Shown here in pieces: positions 25,739 to 36,200 of a stretch of DNA of 64,000 nucleotides; the stretch's first letter is position 1, and every line of letters starts with the position of its first letter. The stretch spans positions 306,464 through 370,463 of the forward strand of contig NZ_WUFT01000004.1 in assembly GCF_010668805.1 (NCBI RefSeq), in the 5' to 3' direction. The translations under genes were made by a program, and so were the position numbers. The stretch comes from Rhizobium phaseoli (GTDB taxonomy: Bacteria; Pseudomonadota; Alphaproteobacteria; Rhizobiales; Rhizobiaceae). A model generated the notes under the pieces. That model did no database searches and was not told the DNA's origin. It was given only the letters and a program-made list of their open reading frames with translations.

Positions 25739-26476
25739 ATGGACTCGAGCGACGACAGCGCCCGTGGCGCGCCGACAGAGGAAGATGCGCCGCCCGCCAC
25801 CTTCGCCGATGATGGTAAAAACACCATCGGCAGCCAGCTCGCATCGCGTCTTCGAGAGGCGATCATTTCCGGCGAACTGGAGGCGGGCAGCAAGATCAAT
25901 CTCGACAAGGCCCGAAAGACGTTCAATGTCAGCCTCAGCCCGTTGCGCGAAGGCCTGGCCCGACTCATTTCCGACGGCCTGGTTGAGTTTCAGGACAATC
26001 GAGGCTATCGCGTCGCCCCGATCTCGCTTGCCAATCTCGAGGAAGTTACGACCCTTCGGGAGGAGCTCGAGGTCTTCGCACTGCGCGAATCCATTCGCAT
26101 CGGCGACGTCGAGTGGGAGGGCAACATCATGCGTGCGCTCCATCGCCTGAACCGAACCGAGCGCGACGCCGCCCGTCCCGAAACGCTGGAACACTGGGAA
26201 GCGCTGCATCGCGAATTCCACCTCACCTTAATCTCGGGCTGTGGCAAGCCGCTGCTTCTCCACTTCTGCAATCTTCTGCTGAATCTCAACGACCGATACC
26301 GCCGCGCCTTCCTCATCCGCACATCCGGGGACCGCAACGTAGGCCAGGAGCACAGCGAGATTGCGCAGGGTGCCGTGGCACGCGACGTTGAATATGCCTG
26401 CGAGAAGCTGCGCCAGCACATCCACCGGACCGGGACCAATCTTCGAAATCATCTTGCGACGAAAGGTGTCGTATGA
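25739..26476 (+). CDS. GntR-family regulator, FCD subfamily
   Basis: About 245 residues. N-terminal winged HTH (IGSQLASRLREAIISGELEA, then FNVSLSPLREGLARLISDGL) and a C-terminal helical FCD ligand domain with conserved HREFHLTLISGC and late metal-type histidines. GGGAGG precedes ATG 25739. First gene of the rightward operon; the next gene starts within its stop codon (ATGA). Two near-identical AT-rich palindromes in the divergent promoter region are its likely operators, so it probably represses both operons until an aromatic or hydroaromatic effector binds. Confidence 0.9.
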   Translation: MDSSDDSARGAPTEEDAPPATFADDGKNTIGSQLASRLREAIISGELEAGSKINLDKARKTFNVSLSPLREGLARLISDGLVEFQDNRGYRVAPISLANLEEVTTLREELEVFALRESIRIGDVEWEGNIMRALHRLNRTERDAARPETLEHWEALHREFHLTLISGCGKPLLLHFCNLLLNLNDRYRRAFLIRTSGDRNVGQEHSEIAQGAVARDVEYACEKLRQHIHRTGTNLRNHLATKGVV

Positions 26477-27297
26477 TGGCCGCCTCAACATCAAAGTCGA
26501 CCGTCCCGATCGGCGTCGCGCATTTCTCGTCTATAATGCTGCCCCCCACGGAGTTCGCGAAGATTGCCAAACGGGCAGGTTTCTCCAGGATCGGCCTCAG
26601 GCTCCATCCAGCCTTTCCCGGTGCGCCGTATTATGAACTGCCTGTAGGCAGCGCAGCGGCCGGAGAGTTGAAGGCTGTGCTTGCCGGTGAAGAAGTCGAG
26701 GTCTTCGATATCGAGTTCTTCGTGATCGATCCCACTTTCGACGCATCGTCAGTGGAGGCGACCATCGCCGCCGCTGCGAATATTGGAGCGCGTCGGCTCA
26801 GCGTCTGCGGTGACGATCCGGATCATGCCAGGTTGCTATCGAACTTCTCGGATTTCTGCGCCCTCGCGGAACGGTACGGGTTGGCGGTTGATATCGAGAA
26901 TATGGGCTGGCGGGTTGTCAAAGCCTTTGCAGATGGCATCGACCTCGTGACCGAGGCGGGGATGGAGAATGCCGGCGTTCTCGTCGACGGCATTCATTTC
27001 TTCAGGAACGGCGCGGCTCTGGCAGACCTACGGGCCAACCTCGACAAAGTGAAGCACGTCCAACTATGCGACGTGGCCGGTCCGGCGCCGACGAAGCCGG
27101 AGGAAATGATCGCGGAAGCAAGAAGCGGCCGACTGCCTCCAGGGGAAGGTGAGTTGCCGTTGGACGATCTGGTTTCTGCGGTCGGCGCCGCCGCGTCCAT
27201 CTCGGTGGAGGTGCCTTTGGTCGGATCCATGGCGCCGGAGGTCCACCTTAAACATCTTTTCGGCTGCGCGGAAAGAATAGTCGGACCGGATCGATAG
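26473..27297 (+). CDS. AP-endonuclease-2-family TIM-barrel protein, possible 3-dehydroshikimate dehydratase
   Basis: Sugar phosphate isomerase/epimerase-fold enzyme, about 274 residues. Candidate metal ligands are the Glu in AVDIENMGW, Asp and His in VLVDGIHFF, Asp in HVQLCDV and Glu in SVEVPL; GRLPPGEGELPLDD is a common loop. The fold is shared with 3-dehydroshikimate dehydratases (QsuB/AsbF type), which make protocatechuate in quinate and shikimate catabolism. That role is inferred mainly from the co-transcribed quinate/shikimate dehydrogenase and type II dehydroquinase. It could equally be a sugar isomerase. Confidence 0.7.
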   Translation: MMAASTSKSTVPIGVAHFSSIMLPPTEFAKIAKRAGFSRIGLRLHPAFPGAPYYELPVGSAAAGELKAVLAGEEVEVFDIEFFVIDPTFDASSVEATIAAAANIGARRLSVCGDDPDHARLLSNFSDFCALAERYGLAVDIENMGWRVVKAFADGIDLVTEAGMENAGVLVDGIHFFRNGAALADLRANLDKVKHVQLCDVAGPAPTKPEEMIAEARSGRLPPGEGELPLDDLVSAVGAAASISVEVPLVGSMAPEVHLKHLFGCAERIVGPDR

Positions 27298-27343
27298 TCC
27301 GGCGCGGATGCAGGTGATCCGCACCGGAAGGAGGAAATCATAC

Positions 27344-28012
27344 ATGGGTTATACATTCGATTTTGGTGCGGTCTTTGACCGCGCCCCGGAATTGCTTTGG
27401 GGTTCGCTCGGTACGATCGGACTGGCGCTGGCCGGAATGGTCCTCGCGCTGGTCATCGGTATTATCGGCGTTGCCGCCAGAACGTCCAAGATCCGGCTCG
27501 TTCGAGCTCCCGTCATCGGGTTCGTGGAAATCGTCCGGAATACGCCATTCCTCGTACAGATTTTCTTCATCTACTTCGCGCTTCCCTTGTTGGGGATACG
27601 CCTCAACCCGACGGTTACCGCGATTATCGCACTGGGCATCAACGGCGGGGCATACGCGATCGAGATCATCCGTGGCGGCGTCGAGAGCGTCAGCAAGGGT
27701 CAGATCGAGGCAGGCTTCGCACTTGGCCTCCACAAGGGCGACGTCTTCCGGTTGATTGTGCTGAAGCCGGCTCTTCGGGCAATCTACCCATCGCTCACCA
27801 GTCAGTTCGTGATGCTGACTCTCACCACCTCCGTCTGCACCTCGATCGCAGCCTACGAGCTGACGTCGGCGGCGCAGAGAATCGAATCCGACACGTTCCG
27901 AAGCTTCGAGGTCTATTTCTCCGTAACTACCATCTACCTCGTGATTTCGACCATGATGATGGGCCTCTTTGCCCTCATTTCCCGCCACTACTTCAACTAC
28001 CCGACGCGATAG
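27344..28012 (+). CDS. polar amino-acid-type ABC transporter permease
   Basis: HisM/GlnP-type permease, about 222 residues, with four to five helices. FVEIVRNTPFLVQIFFIYFA is the conserved HisM-like segment and EAGFALGLHKGDVFRLIVLKP is the EAA loop that contacts the ATPase. AAGGAGGAAAT precedes ATG 27344. It forms a heterodimer with the next gene product. The family normally imports amino acids or opines; here the surrounding genes suggest a hydroaromatic or aromatic acid. Confidence 0.9.
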   Translation: MGYTFDFGAVFDRAPELLWGSLGTIGLALAGMVLALVIGIIGVAARTSKIRLVRAPVIGFVEIVRNTPFLVQIFFIYFALPLLGIRLNPTVTAIIALGINGGAYAIEIIRGGVESVSKGQIEAGFALGLHKGDVFRLIVLKPALRAIYPSLTSQFVMLTLTTSVCTSIAAYELTSAAQRIESDTFRSFEVYFSVTTIYLVISTMMMGLFALISRHYFNYPTR

Positions 28013-28021
28013 GAGGCACTT

Positions 28022-28672
28022 ATGGGTCCCATCGGCGAAAACGAATTTCTATTCATCTTGCAGGGTCTGAAATGGACCGTCCTGCTCGCGATCATCGGCT
28101 TTGTAGGTGGAGGCGTGTTCGGGATAGTGATCGCCCTGGCGCGCACATCAAAAAACCGGACGGCGCGCGTCGCAACTTCGGGCTACATCGCACTCTTCCA
28201 GGGCACGCCGCTCCTGATGCAGCTCTTCGTCGTTTACTACGGCGTGGCGCTGCTCGGCGTTGATGTCAACGCCTGGATCGCGGTGGCTATCGCCTTCACT
28301 CTTCATGCGAGCGCCTTCCTCGGCGAGATCTGGCGCGGCTCCATCGAAGCCGTGCCGAAAGGTCAGAACGAAGCCGCAAACGCGCTGGGCCTGCACTACG
28401 TATCGCGGATGAAAGACGTCATCCTTCCGCAGGCCCTGAAAATCTCCATGCCTGCGACCGTCGGCTTCCTTGTCCAGTTGATCAAAGGAACGTCGCTCGC
28501 CGCGATCGTCGGCTTCATCGAGCTGACCCGAGCTGGACAGATTATCTCGAACCAGACCTACCGCCCGCTCCTCGTCTTCGGGATCGTCGGCGTGATCTAT
28601 TTCATCATTTGCTGGCCGCTGTCGCACCTTGGAAGTGGCCTCGAAAAACGGATGGCGAAAGCAGTCCGCTAA
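28022..28672 (+). CDS. polar amino-acid-type ABC transporter permease
   Basis: Second permease, about 216 residues: YIALFQGTPLLMQLFVVYYG is the HisQ-like segment and EAANALGLHYVSRMKDVILP the EAA loop. AGGAGG just before ATG 28022, nine bases after the first permease stop. The two permeases are clearly paralogous but distinct. Confidence 0.9.
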   Translation: MGPIGENEFLFILQGLKWTVLLAIIGFVGGGVFGIVIALARTSKNRTARVATSGYIALFQGTPLLMQLFVVYYGVALLGVDVNAWIAVAIAFTLHASAFLGEIWRGSIEAVPKGQNEAANALGLHYVSRMKDVILPQALKISMPATVGFLVQLIKGTSLAAIVGFIELTRAGQIISNQTYRPLLVFGIVGVIYFIICWPLSHLGSGLEKRMAKAVR

Positions 28673-28712
28673 CCGCTTCGTTCGAAGCAAAAACAAAGAG
28701 GAGGAATAAGCA

Positions 28713-29537
28713 ATGCAGACCAACCGTAGGGAATTTCTGGGAATCGCTTTTGCGACGGTCGCTTTCGCCACCATCGGCGCCGCCGCCGCATCGGCCGCCA
28801 CTGTCGAAGAGATCAAAGCCAAGGGCACTCTCGTCGTCGGCATCCAGGGCGACAACGCGCCATGGGGCTTTGTAAATACGAGCGGCAAGCAGGACGGCTT
28901 CGACGCCGATATCGCGACGCTGTTTGCCAAGGAACTCGGCGTGAAGGTCGAATTCCAGCCGCTCGCCGTCGCCAACCGAATTCCGGCGCTGACGACGGGG
29001 AAGGTCGACATCCTGTTCGCCACAATGGCCATGACCGAGGAGCGCGCCAAATCGATCCAGTACAGCAAGCCCTATGCAGCGAACACAATCTCCCTCTATG
29101 CCGCGAAGGCCGATGCCGTAAAGGCGCCGGCCGATGTAGCGGCCTGGGAGATCGGTGTGCCGAAGTCGAGCTCGCAGGATAAGGCCGTGACGGACGCCGT
29201 AGGATCGACTGCAACAATCCGCCGGTTCGACGATGACGCCGCCACCATCCAGGCTCTCATTTCCGGTCAGGTGAAGGCTGTGGGCGGCAACCAGTTCTAC
29301 GGACAGAGGCTCGATGCGGCCAGCGCCGGGACTTACGAGCGTAAGATCGACTTCCTGAAGACCTATAATGGCGTCGGAACGCGCCTTGGCGAGAAAGACT
29401 GGAACGAAGCCACCAACAGCTTCATCGACAAGATCAAGGCAAGCGGGGAGCTGGCGGCCATCACCAAGAAGTGGATGGGCATCGAACTTCCGACATTCCC
29501 CGAATCCATCCCCAACATCCCGTTCACCGTCAAGTAA
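28713..29537 (+). CDS. periplasmic solute-binding protein, SBP_bac_3 family
   Basis: About 274 residues. The N-terminus [20 protein letters not shown] followed by AAAASA is a signal peptide with a twin-arginine pattern (RREFLG), suggesting possible Tat export. The mature part reads [38 protein letters not shown] and [11 protein letters not shown], the usual binding-fold elements. It is complete, unlike the shortened relative at 22332-23003, so this operon has its own exported receptor. Confidence 0.9.
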   Translation: MQTNRREFLGIAFATVAFATIGAAAASAATVEEIKAKGTLVVGIQGDNAPWGFVNTSGKQDGFDADIATLFAKELGVKVEFQPLAVANRIPALTTGKVDILFATMAMTEERAKSIQYSKPYAANTISLYAAKADAVKAPADVAAWEIGVPKSSSQDKAVTDAVGSTATIRRFDDDAATIQALISGQVKAVGGNQFYGQRLDAASAGTYERKIDFLKTYNGVGTRLGEKDWNEATNSFIDKIKASGELAAITKKWMGIELPTFPESIPNIPFTVK

Positions 29538-29551
29538 AGCTGGAGGGCGCC

Positions 29552-30313
29552 GTGCTCAATTCTTCAAACGATCAGTCGATGTTGATTTCACTTGAGAAGA
29601 TGGAGAAATGGTACGGCTCCTTCCATGCCCTGAAAAACATCAGCCTGTCGGTTCGCAAAGGCGAGAAGATCGTCCTTTGCGGCCCGTCGGGTTCCGGCAA
29701 ATCGACTTTGATCCGCTGCATCAACGCGCTTGAGACGATCCAGGACGGGAAGATAGTCGTCGAAGGACAGTTGCTGGATGGCAGCACCAAGGCCGTGGAT
29801 GCGATCCGGCGCGAAGTGGGCATGGTGTTCCAGAGTTTCAATTTGTTCCCTCACATGACCGTGCTCCAGAACTGCACGCTGGCCCCCATGCGCGTTCGTG
29901 GCACCAGCCGCGCCGACGCCGAACGACTGGCACGAAAATATCTGGAACGTGTCCGGATCCTCGATCAGGCGGAGAAATATCCCGCCCAGCTTTCGGGGGG
30001 CCAGCAGCAGCGCGTCGCAATCGCGCGTGCGCTCTGCATGGAGCCGAAAGTGATGCTGTTCGATGAGCCCACGAGTGCGCTGGACCCCGAGATGGTCAAG
30101 GAAGTGCTGGATACAATGATCGGGCTCGCACGCGACGGCATGACCATGATCTGTGTGACCCATGAAATGGGCTTCGCCCGCCAGGTAGCAGACAGGGTCA
30201 TCTTCATGGCCTCTGGTGAGATCATCGAAGAGGCTGACCCCGAGGTTTTCTTCGAGTCTCCTCAGCACGAGCGCACCAGGGCGTTTCTCGGCGAAATACT
30301 TGCCCATCACTGA
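29552..30313 (+). CDS. polar amino-acid-type ABC transporter ATPase
   Basis: GlnQ/HisP-type ATPase, about 253 residues. Walker [20 protein letters not shown]-loop [16 protein letters not shown], signature [15 protein letters not shown], Walker [17 protein letters not shown]-loop VTHEMGFAR. The start is taken as GTG 29552, with GGAGGG upstream; ATG 29579 is the alternative. Completes the transporter with the two permeases and the binding protein. Confidence 0.93.
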   Translation: MLNSSNDQSMLISLEKMEKWYGSFHALKNISLSVRKGEKIVLCGPSGSGKSTLIRCINALETIQDGKIVVEGQLLDGSTKAVDAIRREVGMVFQSFNLFPHMTVLQNCTLAPMRVRGTSRADAERLARKYLERVRILDQAEKYPAQLSGGQQQRVAIARALCMEPKVMLFDEPTSALDPEMVKEVLDTMIGLARDGMTMICVTHEMGFARQVADRVIFMASGEIIEEADPEVFFESPQHERTRAFLGEILAHH

Positions 30314-30331
30314 TCCGGTAGAGCTATCAAA

Positions 30332-31192
30332 ATGGACAATAGGAAATTCCATGTCGGGCTAATCGGCGCAGACATTCAGATGTCGAAGTCGCCGGCTCTC
30401 CATGAGACCGAAGCATACCAGCTTGGACTGGAATATCGGTACGAGCTTCTCGATCTGGCCGAGCGTGATCTTCCTGCATCTGCGCTGCCAGAGCTTCTCG
30501 ACGAGATCGAACGCCGGGGCTTTGCGGGAAGCAACATTACCCATCCGTGCAAGCAGACCGTCATAGCTCACCTTACCGATCTGTCGGAAGATGCCCAGAT
30601 GCTCGGCGCAGTCAACACGGTCGTGCTTCGCAACGGAAAGCGGATCGGGCACAACACCGATTGGTATGGCTTTTATAAGAATTTCGAGCGCGGATTACCC
30701 GATGTTGCCAAAGCACATGCGGTTCTGCTCGGCGCTGGCGGCGCAGGGGTCGCAGTCGCGCACGCAGCCATCAAGCTCGGAATCGAGATGCTTTCGATCT
30801 TCGACCAGGACGCAAATCGCGCCGCCACGCTTGCCGATCAGCTCAACCAGCGCTTCTCAAAAAGCTGCGCGCAGCCGATCAGGGATGTCAGCGCCACGCT
30901 CGCTTCGGCCGACGGGCTGATCCATGCCACGCCGACGGGTATGCGAAGCTATCCTGGCATCCCGATCGACCCGAGATCGCTTCAATCGCGTCACTGGGTC
31001 GCTGACATCGTCTACATGCCGCTTGTGACCGAACTTCTGGCTTTGGCCGAGAAGAAGGGCTGCAGAACGCTGCCCGGTGGTGGAATGACGGTATTCCAGG
31101 CCGCCGCCGCGTTCGAATTGTTCACGGGCGTGCATCCGGACGCGGAACGCATGTCGCGTCACTTCGAAGAGTTGTGCCGAGCTGCAGTGTGA
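30332..31192 (+). CDS. quinate/shikimate dehydrogenase (QsuD/AroE-like)
   Basis: NAD(P)-dependent dehydrogenase interconverting shikimate/3-dehydroshikimate or quinate/3-dehydroquinate, about 286 residues. SKSPALHE (residues 18-25) binds the acid, the catalytic Lys is in NITHPCKQ (about 74), and Asp in GHNTD (about 110). The nucleotide loop is GAGGAG. VADIVYMPLVTELLALAEKK and AFELFTGVHPDAERM recall catabolic quinate/shikimate dehydrogenases of actinobacteria rather than biosynthetic AroE. The location inside a transport/catabolic operon supports the catabolic reading. Confidence 0.87.
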   Translation: MDNRKFHVGLIGADIQMSKSPALHETEAYQLGLEYRYELLDLAERDLPASALPELLDEIERRGFAGSNITHPCKQTVIAHLTDLSEDAQMLGAVNTVVLRNGKRIGHNTDWYGFYKNFERGLPDVAKAHAVLLGAGGAGVAVAHAAIKLGIEMLSIFDQDANRAATLADQLNQRFSKSCAQPIRDVSATLASADGLIHATPTGMRSYPGIPIDPRSLQSRHWVADIVYMPLVTELLALAEKKGCRTLPGGGMTVFQAAAAFELFTGVHPDAERMSRHFEELCRAAV

Positions 31193-31207
31193 TCGAGAGG
31201 ACATGTG

Positions 31208-31576
31208 ATGCCGCATATCATCATCGACTACAGCCGGGGCGCTGCCCAACGCGTCGTTATTGACGAGCTGACCAGAGCGGTGCATCGCCGAGTCCGCGAC
31301 GGGGGCCTGGTAAAGCCTGCTATAGTTCGCACATTCGCCAGGGAGGCGACTTTCTCCTGCGTCGGTGACGAGCATGCCGACAATCACTTCATCCAAATCA
31401 TTGTGCGCATGGCTCCCGGACGGCCGGCGGAGACCAAACGAGAGCTGCTGAAAGCGGTTCTCGACGCCGCGCACAATGTCGCAGCACCCGCATTGGAGGA
31501 AGGACGGCTAGGGCTACGCGCAGATCTCTACGAATCCGATCCCGATTTCGCATTCCAGGAAATAGCGTTCGCCTGA
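31208..31576 (+). CDS. CHMI-type tautomerase (5-carboxymethyl-2-hydroxymuconate isomerase family)
   Basis: About 122 residues starting Met-Pro; the Pro left after Met removal is the catalytic base in this tautomerase superfamily. MPHIIIDYS, the [20 protein letters not shown] segment and the tail [11 protein letters not shown] resemble HpaF, which isomerises a meta-cleavage product in homoprotocatechuate degradation. It fits with the HpaH- and HpaI-type genes on the opposite strand but not with intradiol cleavage. ATG 31208 has GAGAGG upstream; an in-frame GTG one codon earlier would mask the Pro. Confidence 0.8.
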   Translation: MPHIIIDYSRGAAQRVVIDELTRAVHRRVRDGGLVKPAIVRTFAREATFSCVGDEHADNHFIQIIVRMAPGRPAETKRELLKAVLDAAHNVAAPALEEGRLGLRADLYESDPDFAFQEIAFA

Positions 31577-31608
31577 ACTCAGGCGTTGCCTTCACAAGGA
31601 TAATTGCA

Positions 31609-32058
31609 ATGAGCCTGCTTTATGTTTTGAACGGTCCAAATCTCAACCTTCTCGGCAAGCGCCAGCCGCATATCTACGGCCACGAAACGCTGGCTGACGT
31701 CGAGGCCGACTGCCGGAAACTGGCATCGGAACTCGGACACGAGCTCCGCTTCCACCAGAGCAACCGCGAATACGAAATCATCGACTGGATCCATGAAGCG
31801 CGTGAGGATGGAGCCGGCATCGTCATCAATCCAGCTGCATTCACGCACACGTCGGTTGCCATCCTCGACGCCCTGAATACGTTCGAAGGTCCCGTCATCG
31901 AGATCCATATCTCCAACGTGCATAAGCGCGAAAGCTTCCGCCACCACTCCTTTGTCTCCCACAGGGCAGACGGCGTAATCGCCGGACTTGGGACGGAAGG
32001 CTACCAGCTCGGCATCCGCCGCGTCGCGACAATGCTAAAGACCCCGAAGAACGGCTGA
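31609..32058 (+). CDS. aroQ: type II 3-dehydroquinate dehydratase
   Basis: Dehydrates 3-dehydroquinate to 3-dehydroshikimate, about 149 residues, forming a dodecamer in known members. [18 protein letters not shown] carries the catalytic Tyr (23) and Arg; [10 protein letters not shown] provides Asn75, and HISN provides His100. Type II enzymes serve both biosynthesis and quinate catabolism (QuiB/QsuC). Here it is flanked by a quinate/shikimate dehydrogenase and an oxidoreductase inside a transporter operon, so a catabolic function is likely. Confidence 0.93.
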   Translation: MSLLYVLNGPNLNLLGKRQPHIYGHETLADVEADCRKLASELGHELRFHQSNREYEIIDWIHEAREDGAGIVINPAAFTHTSVAILDALNTFEGPVIEIHISNVHKRESFRHHSFVSHRADGVIAGLGTEGYQLGIRRVATMLKTPKNG

Positions 32059-32064
32059 CACAAA

Positions 32065-33102
32065 ATGGTCGACCAGGTCAAACTAGCAGTGCTCGGCGCG
32101 GGACTGATTGGGAAGCGTCACATTCGACTTGTCTTGGAAGAACCCGCGGCGGACCTCGTCGCCGTGGTGGATCCCACATCGGTCGGTCGAAAGATTGCAA
32201 AGGAGGCCGGCGTCAGATGGTTTCCGAGCTTTGCCGACATGATCGCCGTCCAGCGTCCGGACGGCGTCATCATCGCCACCCCCAACCAAGTGCATGTCTC
32301 GAACGGCATGGAGGCTGTAGAAGCCGGCATCCCGGCACTGATTGAGAAGCCGGTTGCCGACGACATTGCAGCCGGCGAGAAACTCATAGAGACGGCAGAA
32401 GCCAAGGGGGTCCCGCTTCTGACGGGTCATCATCGCCGGCATAATCCGATGATGCAGAGAGCAAAACAGATCATTGAAAGCGGGAGGCTCGGTCGGATAC
32501 TGGTCGTCAACGCAATGTTCTGGCTGTTCAAGCCGGACGACTATTTCGACATGCCCTGGCGACGGGAGCGCGGCGCGGGACCTGTGTTTCTCAATCTGAT
32601 CCACGACATCGACAATCTTCGCTACCTGTTTGGGGATATCGCGGCCGTCGAGGAGCGCGAGTCCAACGCAATGCGTGGAAACGCCGTCGAGGAGACAGCC
32701 GTGATCTTAATCGAATTCAAGAACGGAATTCTCGGCACTGCGTCGGTTTCGGATTCCGTTGTCGCGCCATGGAGCTGGGAGATGACGACCGGAGAGAACG
32801 CCGCCTATCCGAAGACGGAAGAGGCCTGCTACATGATAGGCGGAACACACGGCTCGCTCGCCGTTCCTTCGCTCGACATATGGTGCAACCCAGCGGAGCG
32901 GAGTTGGCTGGAGCCCTTCGACCGGAAACGCGTCAGCGTCGAGACCGAGGATCCGCTTGTCCTTCAGATACGGCAGTTCTGCAAGGTCATCCGAGGTCAC
33001 GAGGAGCCTCTGGTCAGCGGGCGAGAGGGACTTGAAACCCTGAAGGTAATCGAAGCCGTCAAACGGTCCGCAGTCATGGCTCGGCGCGTCACGCTGTCGT
33101 GA
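32065..33102 (+). CDS. Gfo/Idh/MocA-family oxidoreductase
   Basis: NAD(P)-dependent oxidoreductase of about 345 residues acting on a cyclic or sugar-like alcohol. The Rossmann start is LAVLGAGLIGKRHIRLV, the catalytic-site motif is ALIEKPVADD, and GHHRRHNP follows. The C-terminal beta domain has GTASVSDSVVAPWSWEMTTG. The gene starts six bases after aroQ and ends the rightward operon. It may oxidise quinate or another hydroaromatic or inositol-like substrate; the substrate is not readable from sequence. Confidence 0.85.
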   Translation: MVDQVKLAVLGAGLIGKRHIRLVLEEPAADLVAVVDPTSVGRKIAKEAGVRWFPSFADMIAVQRPDGVIIATPNQVHVSNGMEAVEAGIPALIEKPVADDIAAGEKLIETAEAKGVPLLTGHHRRHNPMMQRAKQIIESGRLGRILVVNAMFWLFKPDDYFDMPWRRERGAGPVFLNLIHDIDNLRYLFGDIAAVEERESNAMRGNAVEETAVILIEFKNGILGTASVSDSVVAPWSWEMTTGENAAYPKTEEACYMIGGTHGSLAVPSLDIWCNPAERSWLEPFDRKRVSVETEDPLVLQIRQFCKVIRGHEEPLVSGREGLETLKVIEAVKRSAVMARRVTLS

Positions 33103-33253
33103 ATCGCGACACGTGCCTGCCCTCGTCTTAGGCTCGGAGTTCGAGACGACAATCGCATCGTCCGCCGGAATTCAAAGCGGAGGAAGCAGGCGGCTCGCGT
33201 TTCCGTGAACCGCCCCAAGAGACGCGTTTTGATAGGGATCTGCGACCTCTAAG

Positions 33254-33285
33254 GAAAACGGCGCGGCTTTCGCCGCGCCGTTTTC
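33254..33285. terminator. bidirectional terminator between Gfo/Idh and RND genes
   Basis: Perfect 14-bp stem: GAAAACGGCGCGGC (33254-33267), loop TTTC, GCCGCGCCGTTTTC (33272-33285). T-runs are present on both strands. The RND stop codon begins inside the right arm. Confidence 0.8.
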
Positions 33286-36200
33286 ACTCTGCTGCCAACG
33301 CCGGCGGATGTCTGTCATCCGCCTCTTCCTGGATGGCGTCGGCATCCTGACCTGGCTCGTCCTTTGCCTTCGGCTCCCGGCCGAAGAAAAGCGCGTAACC
33401 GGCAGGCAGAACCAGAATGGTGAGCACAGTCGCAACCAGGATACCGCCCATCATCGCGTAGGCGAGCGGACCCCAGAAGACGCCGCGCGAGATTGGGATC
33501 AGTGCCAGAACGGCGGTCAGTGCCGTCAGCATGATCGGCCGGAAGCGCCGCACGGCAGCACCGACGATCGCCTCCTGCCTGTGCATGCCGGCCTTGATAT
33601 CCTGGTCGATCTGATCGACCAGGATGATCGAGTTGCGCATGATAATGCCGAGCAGCGCGATGACCCCGAGGATCGCCACGAAGCCGAAGGGCGCGCCGCT
33701 GATCAGCAAGGCGGCGGCCGCGCCGATGATGCCGAGCGGCCCGGTCGCCAACACCAGCATTGCCTTGCCGAAATGCTGCAACTGCACCATCAGCAGCACG
33801 ATGATGACGGCAAGCATGATCGGCGCCTTGGCGGCAATCGACATCTGGCTTTCCGCCGCATCCTCGGCGCCGCCCTGGATTTCGACATTGTAGCCGGCCG
33901 GCAGGCTGTCGCGCATGTCCTTCATGTCGGCATACATCTTCATCACCACGTCGTTCGGCTGCACGCCATCGGGCAGCGTCGCCCGCACGGTGATCGTCGG
34001 CAGCCTGTCGCGCCGCCATTCGATGCCCTGCTCCATGACCGGCACGACCTTGGCAACCTGCGAGACCGGCACGAAGCCGCCGAAATCCGTCGGCACATAG
34101 ACCGAGTTCACCGCCGACAGCAGCGAACGACTGGCATCCGGTTCGCGGGCGACGATCGAGACCGTTTCCTCGCCGTCGCGGAAATCGTCGAGGGCGGCTC
34201 CCGACATGGCGGTCTGCAGCATCTGGCGCACCCGCTGCGAGGTGACGCCAAGGGCCCGGGCGCGGTCCTGGTCGATGACCAGCTTCATTGCCGGCACCTG
34301 TTCCAGCCAGTCGTCATGGATGGCGCCGAGCATCGGGTTGGCCTGGAAGCGTGCCTTCACCTGGTCAGCGATTGCCCGCACTTCCTGGCGGTCCGGTCCC
34401 ATGACGCGCATCTGCACCGGCCAGCCTGTGGGAGGGCCGAGGAAGAGCCGGTCGACCTTGCCGCGAATCTCCGGGAAATCTTCCGCAAGAATCGCCCGCA
34501 GCTTGACGATCAGCCTCTCGCGCGCCGGTTCGTCATTGGCCATGACGAGAAGCTGGGCGAAGTTCGGATTGCGCAGCTGCTGGTCAAGCGGCAGGAAGAA
34601 GCGCGGCGCGCCTTCGCCGATATAGGTGGCGATGAACTTCTTGTCGGGATCATCCATCATCTTGGCTTCGAGCGCCTTTGCCTGGACCTCGACTTCCTTG
34701 ATGCTGGTGCCCTCGGGCAGCCACAGATCGACGAGGATTTCCGGCCGCGACGATTGCGGGAAGAAATTCTGCGGAATGAACTGGAAGGCCCAGAGGCTGG
34801 TGACGAAGGTGCCGAGCGTCAAGAGCAGCACGATGACCCGGTGGCGCACCGCCCAGCCGACCGTGCCGCGCAGACGGCGATAAAAGCTCGTATCGAAGGC
34901 ATCGTGATGCTCGCCGGCGTGATGGCGCTGCTTGAGGATCATGTAGCCGAGCCACGGCGTGAAATAGACGGCGACAAACCACGAGGTGACAAGCGCGATG
35001 CCGACGACATAAAACAGCGAACGCACATATTCGCCGGCCGTCGATGCGGCAAAGCCGACGGGAATGAAGCCGGCCGTGGTGATCAGCGTGCCCGTCAGCA
35101 TCGGGAAGGCGGTCGAGGAATAGGCGAAGCTTGCCGCTTCGATCTTGACCAGCCCCTCCTCCAGCTTTCGCTCCATCATCTCGACGACAATCATCGCATC
35201 GTCGACGAGCAGGCCGAGGGCGATGATCAGCGCCCCGAGCGAGATGCGCTGCAGATCGATACCGAGTTCGTACATCAGCGCGAAGGTGGCGGCGAGCACC
35301 AGCGGAATGGCAATGGCGATGACGAGACCCGAGCGCCAGCCGATCGACAGGAACGAGACGATCAGCACGATGACAAGGGCTTCGCCGAGCGCATGCATGA
35401 ATTCGCTGACCGCATCGGTCACCACGTCGGGCTGGTTGGCGATCTGATCGACGGCGACGCCGTAGGGCAGCGCTTCCTCGAAGCGCTGATAGATCGCCTC
35501 GACGCCCTTGCCGACATCGGTCACGTTGAAGCCCTTGGCCATCACGACGCCGACCTGAACGCTGTCATGGCCGTTGAAACGATACTTGCGCTGATAGGGA
35601 TCTTCGAGCCCGGAACTGACGGTGGCGATATCGCCGAGCCGGGTCACCTGGCCGCCGGCGCGAAGGCGCAGCTCGCGGATATCGGCCGCCTTCTTCACGT
35701 CGCCTTCGACTGAGATGCGCACCGAGCGCAGGCCGGTATCGACGGAGCCGGCCGGATCGACGTTGTTCTGGCCCTTGATGGCGTTCTGCAGATCGAGGAT
35801 GGTCAGGCCGCGCTCGGCGAGCGCCTTGGACGAGACGTCGATATAGATTTTCTCAGGCTGGTCGCCGATGATCACCGCCTTCTCGACACCTGGCGTCGTC
35901 AGCAGCATGTCGCGCGCCTGGATCGCGAATTTCTTCAGTTCCGGATAGGAATAGCCGTCGCCGCTGATCGAATGCAGCGTGATGAAAGTATCGCCGAACT
36001 CGTCGTTGAAATAGGGGCCGAGCAGGTCCTGCGGCAGCTCGCTGGAAATATCGCCGACCTTCTTGCGCACCTGGTAGAAGGCATCCGCCACGTCTTTCGA
36101 ATTCGTGTCGCCCTTCACCTGCAGAGTGATGATCGCGCTGCCCGCCCGGGTATAGGACTTGACCCAGTCGATATGCGGCGTTTCCTGTAGCTTGCGTTCG

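Noticed and set aside
22255..33477. The two RND-like segments as att sites of an integrative element
   Set aside because: Similarity is only about three-quarters, the match is internal to the gene, and no integrase or mobility gene lies between.
33308..35713. An 801-codon open frame antisense to the RND pump
   Set aside because: Rich in His, Arg, Asp and Gln as expected for a shadow of a GC-rich membrane protein gene; the RND protein on the other strand is complete and conserved.
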